Of a stretch of 52,894 nucleotides of DNA, positions 41,484 through 50,334 are shown piece after piece. This stretch comes from Acidobacteriaceae bacterium (GTDB lineage Bacteria > Acidobacteriota > Terriglobia > Terriglobales > Acidobacteriaceae), in assembly GCA_030041045.1 (NCBI GenBank), contig JASHOQ010000141.1, positions 1-52,894 of the forward strand, in the 5' to 3' direction. How positions within the stretch are numbered: the first letter of the stretch is position 1; each line of letters opens with the position of its first letter. Below the pieces are notes generated by a model that was not told where the DNA came from, searched no databases, and saw only the letters and a program-made list of their open reading frames with translations. The position numbers were made by a program, and so were the translations under genes.

Positions 41484-41918
41484 CTATTTGTGGGCCCACA
41501 CCTTCCAGGCAAGGTTCCCGTTCCCGTCCGTCACCGTCTCCCAATGCTCCACGAACACGTCGTCGCCGGTGACCGGCTCGATGGCCGCGCGCAGCGCCTT
41601 CTTCACCTGGGCATTCGTGGCTCCCGGAGCTACGGCCACGTCGGAGGCCTGCACCGTGATGATCACGCCGTGGCCGCCGTTCGTGCTCACCAGGATGGGA
41701 TGCTGCGGTCCGGGCAAGGTTGATGGCCGGTCACCGAAGTTCCACCAAAACGGCGTTACGAAGATGAACAGCAGGATCAGCGTGACCATCACGTCGTAGT
41801 GAAACGAACCGCGCGTGTGCGTCCAGTAAAAATAGCTCTTTACCACCTGCCACGCGCTGCGGTCTGCTCCCGCGCGTTGCGGCTGCGATTCCGGTATGGC
41901 GGCGCTTTGCGAGTTCAT
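41484..41918 (-). CDS. Small single-span membrane protein overlapping serS
   Basis: 144 residues, family not recognised. A cytoplasmic N terminus of about 35 residues ([20 protein letters not shown]) precedes one transmembrane helix ([19 protein letters not shown]). A periplasmic domain of about 85 residues follows ([20 protein letters not shown] to [16 protein letters not shown]). The ATG at 41918 overlaps the serS stop as ATGA and has AGGAG 5 nt upstream, so translation is probably coupled; a GTG two codons earlier is an alternative. The layout is distantly like biopolymer-transport proteins, without a diagnostic motif. Confidence 0.78.
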   Translation of the reverse strand: MNSQSAAIPESQPQRAGADRSAWQVVKSYFYWTHTRGSFHYDVMVTLILLFIFVTPFWWNFGDRPSTLPGPQHPILVSTNGGHGVIITVQASDVAVAPGATNAQVKKALRAAIEPVTGDDVFVEHWETVTDGNGNLAWKVWAHK

Positions 41919-43267
41919 CCACACTCCTTCACAATCCGGTCGGCTCCGCCCATATATGGCCGCAATGCCGCCGGGATCACCACCGAGCCATCGGCCTGCT
42001 GGTAATTCTCCAGAATCGCCAGCCAGGTGCGGCCCACAGCCAGCCCGCTGCCGTTGAGCGTATGTACAAACTCGGTCTTGGCCCGCGCTCCACCCTTGAG
42101 CCCCTCCGAAGGCCGGTAGCGGATGTTGGCCCGCCGCGCCTGAAAGGCCTCAAAGTTCGAGCACGAGGAAATCTCCCGGTAAAGCTGCTGCCCCGGCAAC
42201 CATACCTCCAGATCGTACGTCTTGGCAGACGAGAAACCGGTGTCGCCGGTGCACAGCAGGACGCGCCGGTAGGGCAACTCCAGCGCTTCCAGGATCTCTT
42301 CGGCATCGCGCGTCAGTTTTTCGTGCTCCGCATCGGATTCCTCGGCCCTCGTAAACTTCACCAGCTCCACCTTCTGGAATTGATGCTGGCGGATGATCCC
42401 GCGGGTATCTTTTCCTGCGGCGCCCGCCTCGGCGCGAAAGCAGGGCGTATACGCCGTGAGCGCAATGGGCAGCTGCGCCTCGTCCAGAATCTCGTCGCGG
42501 TAGAGGTTCGTCACCGGCACCTCGGCCGTCGGAATCAGCCAATGATCGCTGTCCTTGAACTCGCCGCGCGTGGCTGCATCGGCATCGGCGTCCGAGCAGC
42601 GGAACAGGTCCTCGGCAAATTTGGGCAACTGCCCGGTGCCGAACAGCGACCTCGAGTTGACCATGAACGGCGGCAGCACTTCCATGTATCCGTGCTTCCG
42701 CGTGTGCAGGTCGAGCATGAAGCCGATCAGCGCCCGCTCCAGCCGCGCCCCCGCGCCCATGTAGACGGCAAACCGCGCCCCGCTCAGCTTGGCCGCGCGT
42801 TCAAGATCCAAAATCCCTAGCGCCTCGCCGATCTCCCAGTGCGGCTTGGGCTCGAAGTCGAATTTCCTTTCTTCGCCCCAGGTTTTGACGACTTTGTTGT
42901 CGGCCTCAGAGGTCCCCACGGGCACTTCGTCGCGCGTGAGGTTGGGGACCCGCGCCAGCGCCAGGCGCAGTTCTTCGTCGAGCGCGGCCGCTGTTTTGTC
43001 CAGCTCCTCCAGTTTCTCCTTGAGGGCCCGCGTCTCTTCCATCGCCGCCGCGGCTTCGTCGTTCTTGCCCGCCTTCTTGAGCGCACCCACTTGCTGGCTC
43101 AGCTCGTTGCGCCGCGCCTTCAGCCGCTCCGCCTGCGTAATCGCCTCGCGCCGGTTCTTGTCGAGGGCGCGAAAATCGCCCAGCAAGACCGCCGGATCGG
43201 CTCCCCGCGCGCGCAGTTTTTCCTCCACCAATTCCAGGTTCCCCCGGACAAACCCCAGGTCGAGCAT
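41915..43267 (-). CDS. serS: Seryl-tRNA synthetase
   Basis: 450-residue class II synthetase charging tRNA-Ser. The N-terminal tRNA-binding coiled coil (about 25-110: [20 protein letters not shown]) is followed by the catalytic core. Motif 2 is [20 protein letters not shown] and motif 3 is [18 protein letters not shown] short acidic insertion ([18 protein letters not shown], about residues 224-241) replaces a tighter loop found in most homologues. Strong SD (GGAGGAG) before ATG 43267. It overlaps the following small gene by 4 nt. Confidence 0.97.
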   Translation of the reverse strand: MLDLGFVRGNLELVEEKLRARGADPAVLLGDFRALDKNRREAITQAERLKARRNELSQQVGALKKAGKNDEAAAAMEETRALKEKLEELDKTAAALDEELRLALARVPNLTRDEVPVGTSEADNKVVKTWGEERKFDFEPKPHWEIGEALGILDLERAAKLSGARFAVYMGAGARLERALIGFMLDLHTRKHGYMEVLPPFMVNSRSLFGTGQLPKFAEDLFRCSDADADAATRGEFKDSDHWLIPTAEVPVTNLYRDEILDEAQLPIALTAYTPCFRAEAGAAGKDTRGIIRQHQFQKVELVKFTRAEESDAEHEKLTRDAEEILEALELPYRRVLLCTGDTGFSSAKTYDLEVWLPGQQLYREISSCSNFEAFQARRANIRYRPSEGLKGGARAKTEFVHTLNGSGLAVGRTWLAILENYQQADGSVVIPAALRPYMGGADRIVKECG

Positions 43268-43351
43268 CGCTCCTCCAGTTTACTCGACGCGCGCGCCGCC
43301 ATCCCGCGGAGGAAACCGGCGAAAACCCTCTCGTCTGCTAGGCTTGCTCCC

Positions 43352-44599
43352 ATGCAACCAACGGAGGCCGCAAAAGTTGAGCGAGAGTCCCCGTCCGTCT
43401 CGCACGAGCGCCCCTGGCTCTTTGCTTTCCTCATAGCGCCCGACGCGGCCATCGCCATCGGCCTGGTGAGTGGCGGGCTCGGTTACATCCTGCGGGACGA
43501 AGGAGTGCATCCCGCGCGCGTGGCCAGCCTGGTGGGTTTGCTTACGCTTCCCCACGCCATCTATTTTCTCTGGGGCCCGGTGACTGATTTCTGGATGCGC
43601 CGCCGCACCTGGCTCCTGCTCGCGGCCGTCGTTGCCGCGCTCATCCTTCTCGTCGCCTTTCACCAGCCGTTGCTCTCGTCTTCGTGGGCGCTTGCGCTCA
43701 TCTTCCTGGCGGCGTGCATCGGGATGGTGGTCCCGTCTGCCTGCGGCGGGATGATGGGAGACCTGCGCAGCGAAGGGAACCGCCGCCGCGCCGGGGCTTT
43801 TTATCAGATCGGCTCGCTGGCTGTCGCCGCCGTCACCACCTTCGTTCTCATCTCCGGATCGCAGCGCTTCAGCCTGTCCCAGCTCGGTTGCATGGTCGCC
43901 TCCCTGGTGGCGCTGCCGGCGCTGGCCGCCCTGGCCACGCCGCCGCAGCCGGTCATCCACGATCAGACCCTTCGCCAAATGGCGCTGCGCATCAAGGGCG
44001 AGTTCAAGGCCACATTTTTGCGCCGCGACGCTATCCCTTACACCATGCTAGTCACCTTTCCCATGTGCAGCGGCGGCATGCTGGGTTTGCTCCCGGAGCT
44101 GGCCCGCGACTACGGCGTCAGCGGCGGGCAGGTTGCCTGGATCAACGGCATCGCCGGAGCGCTGCTCACTTCCGCCGGCGCGTTTGCGGCTTCGCTCATC
44201 CCCGTGCGCGTGCGCGCGCCCATTGCATTCCTTACGGCCGGCCTTGCCAACGCCGCCTCGCTCGCCATCCTCGCGCTTGGGCCGATGCGGCCGGCCGTCT
44301 ACTTCACCGGCACCGTTCTTTTCCTCTTCACCATCGGCGCCTGCTTTGCGCTCTTTACCGCGGTGGCGCTCGAGTTTCTCGGCGGCTCCGGCAAAAGCGG
44401 CAGCGCACGCTATGCCATCATCAACTCGCTGGGCAATCTGCCTGTCGCCTACATGGCCTGGGTGGATGGCCGCGGCTACGCCCTCTGGGGACCGCGCGCC
44501 ATGCCCGGCGCCGACGCATTGCTCAGCGCCGCCGCCGCGTGCCTGCTGCTGGCCTATCTTCTCCTGCCGCGGCGAGGGCCTTCCGCCTCTGCGAACTGA
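43352..44599 (+). CDS. MFS permease (AmpG-like)
   Basis: 415 residues with 12 predicted transmembrane helices. The A-loop region between helices 2 and 3 reads WGPVTDFWMRRRTWLLLAA, the MFS signature position, and resembles the AmpG/acetyl-CoA transporter branch. The N-terminal FLIAPDAAIAIGLVSGGLGY and the mid-protein DAIPYTMLVTFPMCSGGM also fit that branch. The substrate cannot be assigned; muropeptide import would fit the AmpG resemblance. The start at ATG 43352 lies 7 nt after a TAGGCT -10-like box with no Shine-Dalgarno. Divergent from serS with an 84-bp spacer. Confidence 0.8.
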   Translation: MQPTEAAKVERESPSVSHERPWLFAFLIAPDAAIAIGLVSGGLGYILRDEGVHPARVASLVGLLTLPHAIYFLWGPVTDFWMRRRTWLLLAAVVAALILLVAFHQPLLSSSWALALIFLAACIGMVVPSACGGMMGDLRSEGNRRRAGAFYQIGSLAVAAVTTFVLISGSQRFSLSQLGCMVASLVALPALAALATPPQPVIHDQTLRQMALRIKGEFKATFLRRDAIPYTMLVTFPMCSGGMLGLLPELARDYGVSGGQVAWINGIAGALLTSAGAFAASLIPVRVRAPIAFLTAGLANAASLAILALGPMRPAVYFTGTVLFLFTIGACFALFTAVALEFLGGSGKSGSARYAIINSLGNLPVAYMAWVDGRGYALWGPRAMPGADALLSAAAACLLLAYLLLPRRGPSASAN

Positions 44600-44749
44600 A
44601 CTTCGCTGGAGCTGGTTGCCCGAAGAGCGGCAGGCGCTCGAAAAGCGTCCCGCAGGAGCTGAAGCCCGGGCGATTGGGTTGCGTCTATGCGGCCCGGCTG
44701 ACACCGTGCCCTTGTCACAAGACCGCGCACCGGATTCGTCAATCGCCGC

Positions 44750-46129
44750 CTAGTCCGCGGCTCTACCTTTATCGCTCCGCTTCGCTTCTGTCTGCTCCTC
44801 CCAGCCCGGGAGCCGCTGGTCGCCGGTAATGAGCCGCGCCCCGCGGGTAAACGTGAAGTACGTCCACATCCAGTTGGCCAGCACCGAGAGCCGGTTGCGG
44901 AAGCCGATGAGAAAGAAGATGTGCACCGTAACCCACGTGAACCACGCCGGCCAGCCGCTCATGTGCGCGCGGAACGGCCACTTCACGTCGGCCACGGCAG
45001 ACATGCGCCCGATGGTGGCCATGTCGCCCTTGTCGAAATAGCGGAAGACCGGCCGCGGCTTTCCCCCGAGATCGGCGGCAATGGCTTTGCCCAGAAAGTC
45101 GCCCATCTGCATGGCCGGCTGCGCCACGCCGGGCACCTGGCGGCCGTCCTGCTCCACGTGGGCCAGGTCGCCGAGCACAAACACCTCCGGCAGGCCCGGC
45201 GGATTCAACCGGTCGTTTACCAGGACGCAGCCGCGTTCATCGAGATTTACTTTGGGAGGCGCGCCCAGCATCTTGCCCAGCGGCGAGGCCTCGACGCCCG
45301 CGGCCCACAGCGTCACCACCGCTTCCATGCGCTCCCCGTTGGCCTCCACCCATCCCGGCCCCACGCCGGTGACCTGCGCCTCGGTGTGCACCTCCACGCC
45401 CAGCTTCTTGAGCGTGGCCTCGGCGCGCGCGGAAAGATCCTCAGGATAGGCAGCCAGGATGCGATGCCCGCCATCGAGCAGGCACACGCGCGCCTTGTCC
45501 GGCTGGATGTGGCGGAAATCATGGGTCATGTAATGCCGTGCAATGTCGCTGACGGCGCCGGCCAGTTCCACGCCCGTCGGCCCGCCGCCGATGACCACGA
45601 AATTCAGCGGCGGATGCCAGCCGCGCTCCACCATTTGCCGCTCCGCCAGCTCGAAGGCCAGCAGCACGCGTCGGCGAATCTCGATCGCATCCTCAATCGT
45701 CTTCAGCCCCGGCGCCTGCTTCGCCCATTCCTCATGCCCGAAGTAGGAATGCGTGGCGCCGGTGGCCAGAGCCAGGTAATCGTACTCGATCCGCACTCCG
45801 CTTGCGAGCGACACAACGCGCGCTTCGGCGTCGATCCCCACCACCTCGTCCATCAGCACTTCGGCATTCTTCTGCTGGCGCAGAATGGTGCGGATGGGCT
45901 GGGCAATATCGGCCGGCGACAGAACCGCCGTAGCCACCTGGTAGAGCAGCGGCTGAAAAAGATGATGGTTGCGCCGGTCGACCACGGTCGCGTCCACGTC
46001 GAGACGCGCAAGCCCGCTCGCCGCGTGGATGCCGGCAAACCCTCCGCCCACGATCACCACGCGCGGGCGCCGGCGCTTGTTCCCGGGCCTGGTTGCAACC
46101 GCCTCCTGCTTCACACGCTCGTCGGCCAC
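44750..46129 (-). CDS. ndh: Type II NADH dehydrogenase (NDH-2)
   Basis: 459 residues. It oxidises NADH and passes electrons to quinone at the inner membrane without proton pumping. The FAD-binding fold is at the start (RVVIVGGGFAGIHAASGLAR), ATGATHSYFGH follows, the NADH-binding fold is FVVIGGGPTGVELAGAVSDI, and FVLGDLAHVEQDG is the second FAD contact. The C-terminal amphipathic/hydrophobic end (TWVTVHIFFLIGFRNRLSVL) attaches it to the membrane. GTG 46129 is preferred (GGAGG 5-6 nt upstream); another GTG two codons earlier overlaps that site. Confidence 0.93.
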   Translation of the reverse strand: MADERVKQEAVATRPGNKRRRPRVVIVGGGFAGIHAASGLARLDVDATVVDRRNHHLFQPLLYQVATAVLSPADIAQPIRTILRQQKNAEVLMDEVVGIDAEARVVSLASGVRIEYDYLALATGATHSYFGHEEWAKQAPGLKTIEDAIEIRRRVLLAFELAERQMVERGWHPPLNFVVIGGGPTGVELAGAVSDIARHYMTHDFRHIQPDKARVCLLDGGHRILAAYPEDLSARAEATLKKLGVEVHTEAQVTGVGPGWVEANGERMEAVVTLWAAGVEASPLGKMLGAPPKVNLDERGCVLVNDRLNPPGLPEVFVLGDLAHVEQDGRQVPGVAQPAMQMGDFLGKAIAADLGGKPRPVFRYFDKGDMATIGRMSAVADVKWPFRAHMSGWPAWFTWVTVHIFFLIGFRNRLSVLANWMWTYFTFTRGARLITGDQRLPGWEEQTEAKRSDKGRAAD

Positions 46130-46210
46130 GCCCACCTCCCGTTCTCACTATGCAGATGCCCGAAACGCGCCCTCGGACTCATGCTCGCCGACTCGATGGC
46201 TTGCCGGCTC

Positions 46211-46272
46211 GTTAACTCCGCTAACTCCGCTGACTCGCTGACTCGCTGACGTGCTGACGTGCTGCCTTGCTG
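46211..46272. repeat. Tandem 8-9-mer repeats upstream of terC
   Basis: About seven tandem units: TAACTCCGC twice, TGACTCGC twice, TGACGTGC twice, then TGCCTTGC. Neighbouring units come in identical pairs, which suggests stepwise duplication. Unlike the other elements there is no matching inverted arm. It runs up to the terC start region and leaves no room for a manganese (yybP-ykoY) riboswitch. Confidence 0.8.
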
Positions 46273-46285
46273 TAGCATCCACCTT

Positions 46286-47209
46286 ATGACTGCTGGCGCT
46301 TCCTGGCTCTGGTGGCTGGGCTTTCACGCAGCCGTGGCCGTGCTGCTCGTGGCCGATTCGCTGCTGCCGGGCCATCGCAGCCGGTCGCGCGCCGCGGAAT
46401 TCGGGGCCGCGCGGAGCGCAGAGCTTTGGGCGTGGTTGGGCACCGGCTTTTTTGTCCTCGCTGCCGCCGGGTTCGCCGTCTGGATCGGCTTCGCCCAGGG
46501 GCGCCAGCCCGCTCTCGAATTCGTGGCCGGTTACACCATCGAAGCCTCCCTCAGCGTCGATAACCTCTTTGTCTTCCTGGTGCTGTTTCAAGGCTTTGAG
46601 ATCAGCCGCGTGCGCCAGCACCGGGCGCTTTTGTGGGGAATATGGTGCGCGGTGGCGCTGCGCGCGCTGTTCATCTCTGCCGGCGTCACGCTGCTCGCGC
46701 GCTTCGACTGGATCACTTGGCTCTTCGGCCTGTTTCTGCTTTACGCTTCCTGGCGGCTGCTGCGCGGCGGCTCTGCGCGCGCCGTCATTCCCCAGTGGAT
46801 CCGCCGCCTGCAGCCCGCGCGCGGCTCGCTCCTGCCGGTGATCCTCGCCGTCGAAGTCACTGATCTCGTCTTTGCCACCGACTCCATTCCCGCCGTGCTC
46901 TCCGTCACCCACAATCCCTTCGTCGCCTACACCTCCAACATTGCCGCCATCCTCGGCCTGCGCTCGCTGTATTTCGCGCTTGCCGGCCTGCTCGACCGCT
47001 TCCGCTCCCTCCACTACGGCCTTGCCGCAGTGCTCGCCTTTGCCGCTTTCAAAATGCTCTTTGCCCGCTGGATCGAAATTCCTATCGTGCCTTCGCTGGC
47101 CATCATCGGCGCCATTTTGGCCGTATGCGCCGTGGCGTCGTGGAGGCAGGGTGCAGGGACCAAGGGACCGAGGAAAGGGACCAGGGTCGAGCATCGGACT
47201 GAAACCTGA
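46286..47209 (+). CDS. terC: TerC-family integral membrane protein
   Basis: 307 residues with about nine transmembrane helices. The family signatures are EASLSVDNLFVFLVLF (conserved SxDN) and EVTDLVFATDSIPAVLSVT (conserved D-FA-DSIPA). TerC/Alx proteins export Mn2+ or support metal loading of secreted proteins. ATG 46286 has no Shine-Dalgarno and follows TAGCAT by 7 nt. The last 22 residues (WRQGAGTKGPRKGTRV, then EHRTET) lie inside a heptamer repeat and are unlike the family, so the native end was probably replaced. Confidence 0.92.
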   Translation: MTAGASWLWWLGFHAAVAVLLVADSLLPGHRSRSRAAEFGAARSAELWAWLGTGFFVLAAAGFAVWIGFAQGRQPALEFVAGYTIEASLSVDNLFVFLVLFQGFEISRVRQHRALLWGIWCAVALRALFISAGVTLLARFDWITWLFGLFLLYASWRLLRGGSARAVIPQWIRRLQPARGSLLPVILAVEVTDLVFATDSIPAVLSVTHNPFVAYTSNIAAILGLRSLYFALAGLLDRFRSLHYGLAAVLAFAAFKMLFARWIEIPIVPSLAIIGAILAVCAVASWRQGAGTKGPRKGTRVEHRTET

Positions 47210-47236
47210 CCCCTGACCCCTTACCCCTGAAACCTC
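47145..47236. repeat. Heptamer-unit inverted repeat overlapping the terC 3' end
   Basis: The left arm (47145-47191) has CAGGGTG, CAGGGAC and CAGGGTC units. The right arm (47199-47236) has CTGAAAC, CTGACCC and CTTACCC. The left arm is inside the terC reading frame, and the right arm runs to 8 nt before the nadB stop on the other strand. It is a candidate shared 3' hairpin for the two convergent genes. Confidence 0.82.
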
Positions 47237-47244
47237 GACAGCGC

Positions 47245-48909
47245 TCACCACTCCTCAAAGACCACGCGTCCATCGCGCCCCAGCACTGAGTGCCTCTGAA
47301 AATTCTCGTCGTCGCGCTGCGGATAGTCGCTGCGAAAGTGCGCGCCGCGGCTCTCCATTCGCGCCAGCGCGGATTTCAGAATCGCCCCGGCAACGCGGCT
47401 CAGAGCGTGCGCCTCGCGCAGCCGCCGGCCGGATTTGCCGCTGCGCGCCAGCCCGGCGAATACGGCCCCACATGCGGCCTGCGCCGCCAGCCCCTGGCGC
47501 AGACTGCGCTCTTCGCGCAACAGGCCGGCATGGATCCACATCGCTTGCCGAAGCCGAAGGATGATGTCCTCCACGTGCTGCTCTTCGTCCGCGCCCAGCG
47601 CAGTTGCCTCTTTCGGCGCGTCGGCTTCGCCGCGCACGAGCGGCAATCCATCGGCCAGCATCGCCCGCGCGGCGCGGGCGCCGAAGACCAGCCCCTCCAG
47701 TAAAGAATTGGAAGCCAGGCGGTTGGCGCCGTGCACGCCGGTGCAGGCCGCCTCACCCGCGGCGTAAAGGCCCGCAACGCTCGTGCGCCCCGCAAGATCG
47801 GTGCGGATGCCGCCCATGAGGTAGTGCGCGGCCGGCCGCACCGGGATGAGATCGTGCGCGAGGTCGAGCCCATGGCGCGCGAGAAAGCCGCTGATTTGAG
47901 GAAACCGCCGGTACAGGTCGATATTCGCCACCTGGCGCATGTCGAGAAAGACCGGCCGAGCCTGACCTGTTTCGTCCATCCCCTCGCGCGCAATCGCCCG
48001 CGCCACCACGTCCCGCGGCGCCAACTCCAGCAGCGGATGGTAGCGCTCCATGAAGCGCTCGCCGCGCTCGTTGCGCAGGTATGCGCCCTCGCCGCGCAGC
48101 GCCTCCGAGAGCAAAAACCGCGGCGCGCCCGCGACCGCGAGCGCCGTGGGATGGAACTGGTAGAACTCCATGTCGGCCAGCTCCGCGCCGGCCTCGGCCG
48201 CCAGGGCGATCCCGTCGCCGGTGGCCACGGCGGGATTTGTCGTCTCCGCGTACACCTGCCCCGCGCCGCCTGAGGCCAACAGCACCGCGCGCGCTCCAAT
48301 CCTCCGCGGCGAAAGGCTCTGCTCACTCGCTCCGGCGCTGGCCGGCCCGGCGTCCGCCAACTCCGCGCCGATGACGCGCCCTCCCGCCGTGATCAGCCGC
48401 GTCACCTGCGTCCACTCGGCAAAGCGTATGCGCCCGAGCCCGCGCGCATAAGCCGCCAGCGCCCGGCCGATCTCTGCCCCCGTGGCGTCGCCATTGGCAT
48501 GCAGAATGCGGGCCAGCGAGTGCGCGCCCTCTCGCGTGCGCAGGAACTCGCCCGTCAGGCGGCGGCCCTCCCTGTCGGTGGCCTGGTCGAAGTTCGTGCC
48601 CCACTCGATCAGCTCGGCCACGCGCAGCGGCCCCTCGCTCACCAGCGCCTCAGCCGCGGGCCGGTAAACCAGGCCATCGCCGGCGCGCACGGTGTCCTTG
48701 AGATGCGACGCGATGTCCTCGCTATTCTCCGCCGCCACGGCGATGCCGCCCTGCGCGTAGTGCGTGTTCGACTCGCCCAGGCCCTCCTTGGTAACCACCA
48801 GTACGCCGCCATGGCCGGCGAGCTTCACCGCAGCCCGCAACCCGGCCACGCCCGCCCCCACCACCAGAAAATCCACTTCCCCGTAATCCGCTTCTGCGCC
48901 CGTCTCCAT
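47245..48909 (-). CDS. nadB: L-aspartate oxidase
   Basis: 554-residue FAD enzyme converting aspartate to iminoaspartate, the first step of de novo NAD synthesis. The dinucleotide-binding start is FLVVGAGVAGLRAAVKLAG. SNTHYAQGGIAVA, HSLARILHANGDATG, FYQFHPTAL, LLSEALRGEGAYLRNE, HYLMGGIRTD and GEAACTGVHGANRLASNSLL follow the fumarate reductase/NadB pattern. The C-terminal helical domain is present and complete. nadA and nadC are not adjacent. No Shine-Dalgarno is evident before ATG 48909; a TAGCCT box 9 nt upstream could make it leaderless. Confidence 0.95.
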   Translation of the reverse strand: METGAEADYGEVDFLVVGAGVAGLRAAVKLAGHGGVLVVTKEGLGESNTHYAQGGIAVAAENSEDIASHLKDTVRAGDGLVYRPAAEALVSEGPLRVAELIEWGTNFDQATDREGRRLTGEFLRTREGAHSLARILHANGDATGAEIGRALAAYARGLGRIRFAEWTQVTRLITAGGRVIGAELADAGPASAGASEQSLSPRRIGARAVLLASGGAGQVYAETTNPAVATGDGIALAAEAGAELADMEFYQFHPTALAVAGAPRFLLSEALRGEGAYLRNERGERFMERYHPLLELAPRDVVARAIAREGMDETGQARPVFLDMRQVANIDLYRRFPQISGFLARHGLDLAHDLIPVRPAAHYLMGGIRTDLAGRTSVAGLYAAGEAACTGVHGANRLASNSLLEGLVFGARAARAMLADGLPLVRGEADAPKEATALGADEEQHVEDIILRLRQAMWIHAGLLREERSLRQGLAAQAACGAVFAGLARSGKSGRRLREAHALSRVAGAILKSALARMESRGAHFRSDYPQRDDENFQRHSVLGRDGRVVFEEW

Positions 48910-49213
48910 TCAATTCCGAGGCTACCATCGCCCCCTGCGCCGTTCCGGTACCGGAAGAGTCATCCCCCGCGCCGAAGATTTCAATTGACCCCGCCGCGCA
49001 CGCGGGGCAATAATTCCGCCAACCTTTGCCAGGGATCCAGGGGGAGTGGGCAGCGCAGCCCGGTTGGCGATGCCAGGGGTTTCGCTTCCGGGCGATCCAG
49101 TTCCGCCCGCAACCGGGGGCGTCTCTTAACCCAAATCCTCTCCATTTTCCGCTAAAATTCTGTTGACTCGCCGTCCGGGAGTTCGTCCATTCCATCAACC
49201 CGGGGGATTTCCC
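48910..49213. other. Divergent spacer between nadB and a secreted-protein gene
   Basis: 304 bp without a supported gene. Visible items are a CCCCGC/GCGGGG hairpin (about 48990-49007) next to A/T-rich CAATAATT, and TAAAAT at 49153-49158 as a possible -10 for the plus-strand gene. No riboswitch was recognised. Confidence 0.5.
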
Positions 49214-50080
49214 ATGAACAGCCGATGCCTCACCTTGGCCTGTGCCGTCTCCTTTGCCTTCCTCGCTGTGCCGCTGCCGGCTTCCGCGCAGTTGGTTTCT
49301 TCCGCAGCAAACGGATCGGTTCCGAGCCTTCCCTACACGGCTGAATTCCGCACCACGCGGGTGCAGACTCTCGCCAACGGGGCCACAATCACCCGCGAAA
49401 CCAGGGAAGTGAGGGCCCGCGACGCGCAGGGGCAAACCATGATGGCCATCACGCCGATCCCGGCCGTGGACGGAGAGAAAACATTCACCACTGTCCATGT
49501 CGACCTCGCTGACCGGACCGTGATCGATTGGAACTCAGGGTCCAGGCGGGCCCGCGTCCTGCACATGCAGCCGATGGGCAGCGGGGGTTGCTGGTCGAGC
49601 GAGCCGTCCAATGACTCGACAACGGTTGCGGTGACTCCGCCGAGAGCGGAGGCTGGAGGTGGAGTCGTTGGCGGTACTCTCGGCGCCGGCTCTGGCGGAG
49701 GCTTCGCCGGCTCGGTGCAGCTACCGGATGTGCCTCCGCAGTCGCTGCGCCAGGCACCGATCAAGCCGCAGCGCGAGGATCTGGGCACGGACACCATCAT
49801 GGGCGTGGAAGTGAAGGGCTTCCGCATCACGCATACCACGCCTCCAGGCCGCATCGGCAATGACGTGCCGCTGGTGCGCACCGAGGAAATCTGGACGGCG
49901 CCCAGCCTGGGCGGCATGGTCCTGCGTGAGATTACCGACGATCCGCAGTCGGGCAAGTCCACGCGCGAGCTGGTGAGCCTCGATCTCAGCGAGCCCGACC
50001 CATCCGTCTTTGCGCCGCCCGAGGGCTACGAGGTCGTCGACGAGCAGATGCACCCGGTGCCCTGCCAGAGCGCCCGCTAG
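49214..50080 (+). CDS. Hypothetical exported protein with Gly-rich linker
   Basis: 288 residues, no family recognised. The signal peptide NSRCLTLACAVSFAFLAVPL ends at ASAQ. The N-terminal beta-rich domain (PYTAEFRTTRVQTLANGATI; TTVHVDLADRTVIDWNSGSR) reads like a LolA/TonB-associated 'sensitivity' repeat pattern. A Gly-rich linker (about 155-178) leads to a second domain containing DTIMGVEVKGFRITHTTPPG and EEIWTAPSLGGMVLREITDD, ending near FAPPEGYEVVDEQ. Such 'xxFxPPxGYxV' tails are common in acidobacterial exported proteins. ATG 49214 is the signal-peptide start. A modular repeat element begins 3 nt after the stop. Confidence 0.8.
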   Translation: MNSRCLTLACAVSFAFLAVPLPASAQLVSSAANGSVPSLPYTAEFRTTRVQTLANGATITRETREVRARDAQGQTMMAITPIPAVDGEKTFTTVHVDLADRTVIDWNSGSRRARVLHMQPMGSGGCWSSEPSNDSTTVAVTPPRAEAGGGVVGGTLGAGSGGGFAGSVQLPDVPPQSLRQAPIKPQREDLGTDTIMGVEVKGFRITHTTPPGRIGNDVPLVRTEEIWTAPSLGGMVLREITDDPQSGKSTRELVSLDLSEPDPSVFAPPEGYEVVDEQMHPVPCQSAR

Positions 50081-50082
50081 AA

Positions 50083-50300
50083 CTGGCTGCGTACATGGCC
50101 TTGTAAAAGGGCCCGACTTCAGTCTGGCCGCAAAGGCCGGAAAGACCTTGGGGCTTTAAAGCATTTTCTGAGTAGCTATATCCCGAAGACGGAAAGCAGA
50201 GTCGACGCGACCAACAGGAAGCGGCGACCTTGCGAAGGAACGAAGAGGACACAGTAACTCAGAAAATGCCATAGCCCCTGAGGGACGTCGGTCGGCAGCG
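50083..50300 (+). repeat. Modular repeat element, copy 2 (right terminus missing)
   Basis: It begins GGCTGCGTACATGGCCTTG and contains TTGTAAAAGGGC, GCCGCAAAGGCC, TTGGGGCTTTA and TAGCCCCTGAGGGA. Loop 1 is short (CGACTTCAGTCTGG). Loop 2 holds a module of about 113 nt bounded by GCATTTTCTGAGT and ACTCAGAAAATGC and carrying TATCCCGAAG, the same internal word as in copy 1. No right terminal repeat is recognisable. Confidence 0.8.
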
Positions 50301-50334
50301 ACCACCTCCGGAGCGGTACAATCCGCCAACAGCT

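Noticed and set aside
46136..46285. Possible yybP-ykoY manganese riboswitch before terC
   Set aside because: The spacer is short and mostly tandem octamers; the conserved riboswitch core was not seen.
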